DNA from: Streptomyces tropicalis
Lineage (GTDB): Bacteria > Actinomycetota > Actinomycetes > Streptomycetales > Streptomycetaceae
Assembly: GCF_029269835.1 (NCBI RefSeq)
Contig: NZ_JARJBB010000005.1
Location: 62,001 to 126,000, forward strand
DNA: 64,000 nt
Reading direction: 5' to 3'
Shown here: positions 59,101 to 64,000 of the stretch, one piece after another
How the letters are laid out: each line of letters starts with the position of its first letter
Numbering within the stretch: the first letter of the stretch is position 1
Program-made: the position numbers and the translations under genes
The notes under the pieces: generated by a model
What the model was told of the DNA's origin: nothing
The model's input: the letters and a program-made list of their open reading frames with translations, nothing else
Database searches by the model: none

Positions 59101-60429
59101 GGACCGCATGCGGGCGACCGTGACGACGGTGCTGTCCTCACCGCGCAGCCCGTACACCACGTCGTCCAGCGGGCGCCGGGCGTCCACGACCTGGTCGGCG
59201 AGGCCGGTGAAGTCCTCCAGGGCGGGGTCGTCCAGGACCACGACACGCAGTCGGGCCCGGCGCGCGGCGTCCATCACGGCCTCGGTCCACGGGTCGGCCT
59301 CGTTCTCCTCGGTGCGCAGCGCGCTCGGGTGGAGCACGAGCGTGTCGGCCATCTCCACATGGCGCAGCCGCTCCGGGTCGCGGACGAGAGCACCGGTGCG
59401 GGAGAGGGCCGCGCTGAGCACGGCGTGGAAGGCGGCGGGACCGTACCGGGCGGCCTTCGGCGAGCCGGCGAGCACCGCTTCGGCGGCCTCGGCCGGGTCC
59501 TGCTTCACCAGGAGGGTGACGGCGGCGCCCAGGACGCTGCCGGCGGAGGCGTGGGTGGCGTACTCCTGGGCGGGCGAGATGCGCAGATCCGGGCGGGCGG
59601 AGCCGTCCGCGGCGACGCTGACGCGGTCGGGTGCGCACAGCTCGTCGTGGACGGCCTCGAAGGCGGTGGCGCGGGCCACGGTCTCGGCGAGCTGACAGGC
59701 GCGCAGCGCACCGTCGAGCACCAGCGAGGTCGGGCTCTGTCCGGCACCGTGGGCGGCCGCGTTGGCGCAGGCCAGCAGGAGGTCCATGCCGTGGGCGCCG
59801 AGCCGGGCGTGCAGCCAGGCGCGGAAGCGCGGGTTCTCCCGCAGGAGGGTGACCGCGGCGGTCACGAGGCGGGGCGAGGGCGGCAGGCGCATCGCGTACG
59901 CGGTCACTCCGGCGGCCACGCCCGCCACGTCGGCGGCCAGCGTGACGCTCGCGGCGCGGATCCCGGCGGGGTCCGCGGGATGGGTGACCTCCTCCGGTTC
60001 GCCGCCCGCGAGCAGCAGTCCGTGCTCTTCGGCCAGCTCGGCCGCGTGGTCGACGACTTGGTCGGAGAGTTCGTCCTCGGTGGCGGTGACGACCAGCCGG
60101 GCCAGCCCCTCGTCCCAGTAGGCGAAGGCGACGTCGGGGTGTTCGGCGAGGGCCTCGGCCACCCGGCGCGCCAGGTGCGCGCGTCCGCCCGCGCGGCGGA
60201 CCTGTTCCGGTTCCTCGGGGCTGAGCACGAGGTGGGCGCGGGCGCCGGAGCGCCAGTGGTCGCCGCCGCCGGGCAGCGCGTTGCGGGCGACCCGCACGAC
60301 CCGTGCGGCGGCGTCCGCGCCGCGCACACCGGCGCGGGCGGTGCCGGCGGCAGCACCGGCGGCGAGACCGACGGCGGGGGCGGCGGCCCGTACGAGCGTC
60401 CGGGGCGCCGTGAGCAGTCCGAGCACCAT
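56140..60429 (-). CDS. Large P-type cation-transporting ATPase (CtpI-like)
   Basis: A 1429-residue membrane ATPase, nearly twice the usual length. The catalytic half (about 690-1429) has TGES in the A domain, PEGLPL in helix M4, phospho-acceptor Asp902 in CFDKTGTLTEN, and the hinge GDGANDAAA near 1170. The first 690 residues are an actinobacterial extension with several predicted helices near 155-190 and soluble domains, as in mycobacterial CtpI, and no heavy-metal CxxC motif is seen. PEGLP suggests a P2-like Ca2+/cation pump, but ion and direction are unknown. Its ATG lies nine bases after the stop of the partner gene, so they are co-transcribed. Confidence 0.88.
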   Translation of the reverse strand: MVLGLLTAPRTLVRAAAPAVGLAAGAAAGTARAGVRGADAAARVVRVARNALPGGGDHWRSGARAHLVLSPEEPEQVRRAGGRAHLARRVAEALAEHPDVAFAYWDEGLARLVVTATEDELSDQVVDHAAELAEEHGLLLAGGEPEEVTHPADPAGIRAASVTLAADVAGVAAGVTAYAMRLPPSPRLVTAAVTLLRENPRFRAWLHARLGAHGMDLLLACANAAAHGAGQSPTSLVLDGALRACQLAETVARATAFEAVHDELCAPDRVSVAADGSARPDLRISPAQEYATHASAGSVLGAAVTLLVKQDPAEAAEAVLAGSPKAARYGPAAFHAVLSAALSRTGALVRDPERLRHVEMADTLVLHPSALRTEENEADPWTEAVMDAARRARLRVVVLDDPALEDFTGLADQVVDARRPLDDVVYGLRGEDSTVVTVARMRSADEHDVLAGLRASDLAVALTDRGGAVVWSADLLALHGLPDVWRLLTAIPPARTTGRRAQTLARSGAALSGLLVAVGESKGGRGRRAVLPGLRHAPVDAAALAALLSGTRAALGVAAARPPHPRPRVHWHELDPDEARERLGREPSATAWQEAAARARKAVAGLSRHPVVAPARWTVELGGAVRGELHDPLTPVLAVGSAASAILGSVVDALLVVGALDLNALVGGFQRLRAERALSGLVAEQGRKARVAPPAAEAPAGGTRTVDATKLRPGDVIELKGDDVVPADARLLWQEGLEVDESALTGESLPVQKQTDPTPHAPVADRRCMVFEGTTVVGGQARAVVVDIGDRTEAARAVHLAARTPPAGGVQARLQELTRRALPLTLAGGAAVTGLALVRGTPIREAVSGGVAVAVAAVPEGLPLVATVAQLAAARRLSRGGVLVRTPRTLEALGRMDTLCFDKTGTLTENRLRLVRVSDADGTVRRARDAVSAATLRTAARACPRLNGDTPHDGGSDRPVHATDEAVLDAAGPDPDWVQLEGRGFEAARGYAAAVGRSADGPRVLVVKGAPEIVLPACAGLPAHAADAAHDLAAGGLRVLAVARRELRDDETEAETLEQPLHELRFTGLLALSDVPRETSTALVHGLHEEGVRPVMLTGDHPQTARAIATELGWPEDTIVVTGDELAAADRSARARMLRDAGVVARVAPEQKLQVVEALRDAGRVVGMVGDGANDAAAIRAADIGVGINARGSAAARNAADIVLTDDDLTVLIDAIGEGRALWHSVADAIAILIGGNAGEVGFGLVGTLLSGTAPLSTRQMLMVNLFTDLFPAMAVAVTPKEDPEQARAGSPEDVAGGVLGAPLIRQIRHRALTTCLGAVTAWLIGRWTPGTARRSSTMALCAVVGTQLAQTLLDRRDSTLVRVTSVGSAAVLVAVVQTPGVSRLVGCTPLGPAAWSGVAAAILLALAGQRALPLLEDTLTRLLPPERT

Positions 60430-60438
60430 GGCGGGTCC

Positions 60439-61632
60439 TCAGCGGGTGGTGCGGCCGGGCCGCGTCGTCGGTCCGAGGGGGCCGGTGGCCGGCTTGGGCG
60501 TCGGCGGCTCGCCCTCCGCGGGCGCTGCCGGGCGGCCCGCGCCGGCGTCGGCGGCGGTCGCGCGCCGGGCGGCCGCCCGCTCCGCCGACGTCGCCGTCGC
60601 CTTCGCCGAACTGCGCCCGGTCGTCGAGGACTTCGCGGTGCTCCGCTCGACCGCTGACGCCTTGGCCGCGCTCCGCTCGGCCGCGGACCGGCCGGACGTC
60701 CCGGCGGCGGCCGCCGTGCGCGACGTCTTCTTGGGGGCGTCCGCCCCGCCCGCCGCCGTCCTGCGAGCGGCCGCCGTCCGGGGCGTCGTCGTCCGGTGCA
60801 CCGCCGTCTTGTGCGTCGTCCGCGCCGTCGTGCCGTGGGCCGTGGCGTGCCGGGTCGTCGTGGTGCGCGCCGACCGGGTCGGCCGGGCGGTGGCCGTCTC
60901 CCCCGCCGGGCCGGTGTCCTCGGAGGCGTGCAGCGCCGCCTCGGTGATGTCGTGCGCGGCGTCCGGGGCCGCCGGGCCCGGCTTCGCCCCGGCCTTGCCG
61001 GAGGCGGCCCTGCCCGACGCGGCCCTGCCCGACGCGGCCCGGCTCGTCGCGGTCGTGGCGGCCGACGTCCGCGGTGCGGCGCCGCCCGCCGCGGGTGCGC
61101 GGACGGCCGTGGTGCCCTGCGCGTCGGTGCGTCCCGCCGCACGGGCCGCCCGGGTGCGCGTCCGCTCCGCGCTCCGCGACCGCCCCGTCGACGGCCCGGG
61201 CGCCGCCGCGGGTGCGTCCTTCGGCGTCCGCGTGATCCGCGTCGCCGGCCCGTCCTGCGCCGCTCCGGAGCTCTTCGCAACAGGCGCCTTCGTCCGTGCC
61301 GTCCGTGACCGCCCGGTTCCCGCCGCCTTCGCCGACGCGGTGTCCGCGGTCTGGCCGGGGCGGTCGGCGGACCGGGGCCGGGTGAACCAGGCGACGGCGG
61401 CACCGGTGACGGCGACGGGCCACTCCACCACACCCGCGAGGCCGAGCGCGCCGGCCCCGGTGTAGACGACCAGGCGGCGCCCGCGCGGGGAAACGGCACC
61501 GATCCGGTCCAGGGTGCCCGCGGCGGCGCTGCCCACCGCCTCGGCACCGGGGACCTTCCGCAGCGCGGAGGTCGCGGTGCGCAGGGGCGCCGTGAGGACC
61601 GAAAGGACCGACGACGACTTCTGCTCCGCCAT
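60439..61632 (-). CDS. Membrane-anchored low-complexity partner of the P-type ATPase
   Basis: A 397-residue protein, unrecognised. The N-terminal 45 residues (SVLSVLTAPLRTATSALRK) are amphipathic and resemble the ATPase N-terminus. One hydrophobic helix spans about 52-83 (VVYTGAGALGLAGVVEW). The rest, about 300 residues, is Ala/Thr/Arg/Ser/Lys-rich, disordered and highly basic, with tandem SGRAA repeats near 205-217. It is the first gene of a two-gene unit with the ATPase. It could be a membrane-bound accessory, a nucleic-acid- or cell-wall-binding tail, or an ATPase regulator. Nothing known matches. Confidence 0.7.
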   Translation of the reverse strand: MAEQKSSSVLSVLTAPLRTATSALRKVPGAEAVGSAAAGTLDRIGAVSPRGRRLVVYTGAGALGLAGVVEWPVAVTGAAVAWFTRPRSADRPGQTADTASAKAAGTGRSRTARTKAPVAKSSGAAQDGPATRITRTPKDAPAAAPGPSTGRSRSAERTRTRAARAAGRTDAQGTTAVRAPAAGGAAPRTSAATTATSRAASGRAASGRAASGKAGAKPGPAAPDAAHDITEAALHASEDTGPAGETATARPTRSARTTTTRHATAHGTTARTTHKTAVHRTTTPRTAAARRTAAGGADAPKKTSRTAAAAGTSGRSAAERSAAKASAVERSTAKSSTTGRSSAKATATSAERAAARRATAADAGAGRPAAPAEGEPPTPKPATGPLGPTTRPGRTTR

Positions 61633-61906
61633 TGACTCTCCTCGACCTGGTGAGACCGCCGCGCGTGCGCGCAGGGCGCCCTCGAACGCGCTGGTCGCCC
61701 CGTCCTCTCAGGGAACGCCACGGACCGCACCCTCGCCACCGGGCACCGGCCGTAGTGGTACGGGATGCCCCCGTGCGGTCGCATCGGCGCCGGACCACGA
61801 CCGGCGGACGACGCCCCTCCGGCGGCACCCGCCCGGAGGGGGAATGCGTCCGCCAAGCGGCCGGAACCGCGTCACCCAGCGCCCGCCGCGCCACGGAGGG
61901 ACCGGA
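61633..61906. other. Promoter-side intergenic region, no gene seen
   Basis: This is the first part of a 415-base gap between the partner gene and PaaX. It must contain the promoter of the ATPase unit, but no clear boxes are visible. The remaining part holds the tandem repeats and palindrome listed separately. Confidence 0.4.
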
Positions 61907-62008
61907 GCCCATAGGACCGGCAGGGGCCGGACCGACCGGAGCGCATCGGACGGGCAGGGGCCGGACCGACCGGAGCGCATCGGACGGGCAGGGGCCGGAC
62001 CGACCGGA
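61907..62008 (+). repeat. Three tandem 34-bp repeats
   Basis: Copies occupy 61907-61940 (diverged at its first half), 61941-61974 and 61975-62008; the last two are identical. The shared core is GGCAGGGGCCGGACCGACC. A degenerate fourth piece follows and runs into the palindrome at 62014-62045. Not coding. It may be a copy-variable region or a structural element. Confidence 0.75.
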
Positions 62009-62013
62009 GCCCG

Positions 62014-62045
62014 CCGTGCCGGCCGGTCCGGACCGGCCGGCACGG
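62014..62045 (-). terminator. 32-bp perfect palindrome, PaaX terminator
   Basis: A perfect 32-base palindrome with arms of 16 bases and no true loop, two bases from the PaaX stop (62048) on the minus strand. It is the likely terminator for paaX and, being symmetric, may act in both directions. Confidence 0.7.
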
Positions 62046-62047
62046 CA

Positions 62048-62851
62048 TCAGTTGTCGCCGCCGCCACGCGGACGGGAGCCGACGGAGAAGTCCCGGCCGC
62101 CCTGTCGGCCGGCGCGGCCGAGCATCTCCTCGGTCAGTTCGCGCTGGTGTCCCGTGTAGGCGGAGCGCAGGGCGGGACCGGGCCAGTCGGCCGGCAGGAG
62201 TTCGGGCGGCAGCACCGGGTCGGCGAGCAGGTGCCGTACGACCGCCGCCAGGGCGGTGAAGCGGTCGGCGGGGCGATCCGTCCGGGCCACGTGCGCGAGC
62301 AGCGCCCGCGCGGTCCCGGCCCAGGCGTCGAGCGGCCACAACCGGGCTGCCAGTGCCCGGGCGGGCTGGTCCGGGCGGGCCAGGTAGCGCTGGGACGCCC
62401 GGTCGAGCCCGGCGGGCCAGTCCCGGTCCAGGTTGGCCGGCCGCAGCCAGACGCCCTCGCGGAGTTCGGCGAGACGGAGTGCCGCCAGCCGGGCGCGCAG
62501 CTCCGCCCGCTCGGCCGGACCCCGCCCGGTGGCGGTGACCACGGCCATCTCCCATTCCCCGTGCCAGGGCCGGGTCGCCGGGTGCACGGCCGTGTCCTGG
62601 CGCCGTTGGCGGTCGAGCAGCCGGTCGCTGAGGCGGTACACGGCGTCCGAACGGCGCAGGTCCCCCGCCGCCACCATCCGGCTGAGCGCCGCCCGCAGGG
62701 TCGATCCGCCCACGCCGAAGGGAGCGACGGCGCCCACGAGGTCCTTCACCGGCAGCTCGGGCGGGTGCGTGCCCAGCAGCAGGCTCAGGACGACCGACCG
62801 CGCGGACAGCGGACGCAGGTCGGGCCCGGCGGGCTCCTGGGAGGCGTTCAT
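62048..62851 (-). CDS. PaaX-family transcriptional regulator
   Basis: A 267-residue regulator. The N-terminal winged helix (SARSVVLSLLLGTHPPELPVKDLVGAVAPFGVGGSTLRAALSRMVAAGDLRR) precedes the PaaX central and C-terminal domains, with YRLSDRLLDRQRRQDTAV and WHGEWEMAVVT. PaaX proteins bind aryl-CoA or other acyl-CoA molecules and repress catabolic genes. It diverges from an acyl-CoA-dehydrogenase-like AidB gene rather than a phenylacetate cluster. A CTGCGATCGCAG palindrome lies in the shared promoter. ATG 62851 lacks a clear ribosome site; GTG 62857 is an alternative. Confidence 0.88.
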   Translation of the reverse strand: MNASQEPAGPDLRPLSARSVVLSLLLGTHPPELPVKDLVGAVAPFGVGGSTLRAALSRMVAAGDLRRSDAVYRLSDRLLDRQRRQDTAVHPATRPWHGEWEMAVVTATGRGPAERAELRARLAALRLAELREGVWLRPANLDRDWPAGLDRASQRYLARPDQPARALAARLWPLDAWAGTARALLAHVARTDRPADRFTALAAVVRHLLADPVLPPELLPADWPGPALRSAYTGHQRELTEEMLGRAGRQGGRDFSVGSRPRGGGDN

Positions 62852-62891
62852 GGTCACGTACTGTACGGACGACTGGTGTATTGCAGTATTG

Positions 62892-62903
62892 CTGCGATCG
62901 CAG
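62892..62903. promoter_or_regulatory. CTGCGATCGCAG palindrome between PaaX and AidB
   Basis: A perfect 12-base palindrome in the 73-base divergent gap. On the minus strand TTGTTC and TGCAAT can be placed 17 bases apart around it. TATTGC occurs twice (62879 and 62887) beside it. It is the probable PaaX operator for both genes. Confidence 0.6.
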
Positions 62904-62924
62904 AACAAGTGCAACACTCGTCGT

Positions 62925-64000
62925 ATGGCCTCGACATTCGCGCACGAACAGCAGGAGCAGCGGGCGGCGCAGGGCGGGACGGAGCCCCGGCCGGGGCAGC
63001 CGGCCGCCGGGCGGCCCGCACCGCGGACCGCACCGCAGGCGTCGTCCGCCACGCACGACGTCACCAACCAGGCACCGCCCCTGGCTCCCTACGACGCCTC
63101 CGAGGACGCGGCCCTGCTCGAAGGGGTGCGGCGCGAGGGCGCCGGATGGGCCGAGGAGGACCTGCGCCGGCTGGGGCTGCAGGCAGGCAGCGCGCAGGTG
63201 CAGGAGTGGAGCGAGCTGGCCAACCGGCACGAGCCGGAGCTGCGCACGCACGACCGGTACGGCAACCGGATCGACGAGGTCGACTTCCACCCGAGCTGGC
63301 ACCACCTGATGGGGGCGGCGGTCGCCGGCGGGCTGGCCGGTGCGCCCTGGGCGGACGGACGGGCCGGCGCCCACGTCGCCCGGACCGCGGGCGCCCTGGT
63401 GTGGGGGCACACCGACGCGGGGCACGCCTGCCCGACGTCGATGACGTACGCCGCCGTCCCCGCGCTGCGCGCCCAGCCGGAGCTCGCCGCCGTCTACGAG
63501 CCGCTGCTGACCAGCCGGGTGTACGAGCCGGGGCTGCGCACGCCGGCCGAGAAGCAGGGCCTGCTCGCGGGCATGGGGATGACGGAGAAGCAGGGCGGCT
63601 CGGACGTCCGGACGAACACCACCGCGGCCACGCCCACCGCCGAGCCGGGCGTCTACACGCTGCGCGGGCACAAGTGGTTCACCTCGGCACCGATGTGCGA
63701 CGTCTTCCTCGTGCTGGCGCAGGCGCCGGGCGGACTGTCCTGCTTCCTCGTGCCGCGCGTCCTGCCCGACGGCACCCGCAACACGTTCCGCATCCAGCGG
63801 CTGAAGGACAAGCTGGGCAACCGGTCGAACGCGTCCTCGGAGCCCGAGTTCGACGGCACGGTAGCCTGGCTGGTCGGGCCCGAGGGGCGCGGCGTCAAGA
63901 CGATCATCGAGATGGTCAACTGCACGCGGCTCGACTGCGTGACCATGTCGGCGGCCCTGATGCGCAAGACGCTCGTGGAGGCGGGACACCACACGCGGCA
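62925..64000 (+). CDS. aidB: AidB-like acyl-CoA dehydrogenase-family protein (partial)
   Basis: The frame is open from ATG 62925 to the window end, giving 358 residues of a protein normally about 540-560 long; the C-terminal part is missing. After a low-complexity leader (about residues 10-45) comes HDVTNQAPPLAPYDASE, then the acyl-CoA dehydrogenase fold with VWGHTDAGHACPTSMTYA, MGMTEKQGGSDVRTNTT, the FAD-binding HKWFTSAPMCDVFLVLAQAPGG, and RLKDKLGNRSNASSE. This order is that of E. coli AidB, which is induced by alkylation damage and binds DNA and FAD. No ribosome site is seen, so a leaderless mRNA is possible. It diverges from PaaX. Confidence 0.9.
   Translation, partial: MASTFAHEQQEQRAAQGGTEPRPGQPAAGRPAPRTAPQASSATHDVTNQAPPLAPYDASEDAALLEGVRREGAGWAEEDLRRLGLQAGSAQVQEWSELANRHEPELRTHDRYGNRIDEVDFHPSWHHLMGAAVAGGLAGAPWADGRAGAHVARTAGALVWGHTDAGHACPTSMTYAAVPALRAQPELAAVYEPLLTSRVYEPGLRTPAEKQGLLAGMGMTEKQGGSDVRTNTTAATPTAEPGVYTLRGHKWFTSAPMCDVFLVLAQAPGGLSCFLVPRVLPDGTRNTFRIQRLKDKLGNRSNASSEPEFDGTVAWLVGPEGRGVKTIIEMVNCTRLDCVTMSAALMRKTLVEAGHHTR

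Noticed and set aside
56500..60657. A 1385-codon plus-strand open frame opposite the P-type ATPase
   Set aside because: It is Gly/Val/Arg/Gln-rich shadow sequence antisense to a clearly recognised ATPase.

Overview
The window looks like a chromosomal stretch of a Streptomyces species or a close relative. GC content is very high throughout, starts are mixed ATG/GTG/TTG, several genes appear leaderless, and mycothiol-, deazaflavin- and Rv1733c-type actinobacterial families are present. Regulators are dense: DeoR x2, ROK x1 plus a ROK kinase, TetR x2, LacI, MarR, ArsR, PaaX and one two-component pair. I see no rRNA, tRNA, CRISPR array, insertion sequence or prophage. The region reads as stable, metabolically diverse chromosome rather than a mobile island.

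Layout. 1-8.6 kb: the tail of a probable MOSC protein, an Rv1733c-like membrane protein, a beta-helix/AAA+ ATPase fusion, a DeoR regulator, a SRPBCC protein, a Cds1-like cysteine desulfhydrase with an operator over its promoter, a small unknown, an anti-sigma-type ATPase and a SHOCT protein. 9-17.4 kb: ROK repressor, AlkB, an RsmC/RlmG-type methyltransferase, a sugar-phosphate module (class II aldolase, SIS protein, divergent DeoR), a DUF5519 protein, an orphan glycerol/water channel and a second Rv1733c-like protein. 17.5-27.6 kb: htpG, a mycothiol-dependent enzyme, a response regulator/kinase pair, TetR with a divergent deazaflavin-type oxidoreductase, geranylgeranyl-reductase-like flavoprotein, M20 dipeptidase and a P-loop kinase-Nudix fusion. 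27.7-36.6 kb: a small secreted protein, an MFS transporter, ROK kinase and divergent LacI, a GGCT-like unknown, an HpcH-like aldolase, etfBA and a flavin reductase.

36.7-48.5 kb: thioredoxin-like protein, acyltransferase, B3/4 protein, a three-gene DUF6421-SDR-threonine aldolase operon, glycerophosphodiesterase, GNAT, two VOC proteins, MarR-FUSC operon and DUF5134 protein. 48.7-64 kb: M56 peptidase, HAD hydrolase with an altered motif I, TetR, an adrenodoxin-reductase-type FprA, NCS2 purine permease, ArsR with a divergent Old Yellow Enzyme, a 1429-residue P-type ATPase with a membrane-anchored low-complexity partner, PaaX, and an AidB-like acyl-CoA dehydrogenase that runs off the right edge.

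The clearest functional units are: SIS protein/aldolase/DeoR (amino-sugar or ketose phosphate breakdown); etfB-etfA (electron transfer from acyl-CoA dehydrogenases); DUF6421-SDR-aldolase (function unknown, tightly coupled); ArsR/OYE and TetR/deazaflavin oxidoreductase (each a regulator plus a flavin-type enzyme sharing an operator-rich promoter); FUSC-MarR; and the P-type ATPase with its partner. AlkB and AidB both belong to alkylation-damage families but sit 52 kb apart. A recurring feature is that nearly every divergent promoter carries a clean inverted repeat over a recognisable -35 or -10 box. These are read by eye and need genome-wide motif counts.
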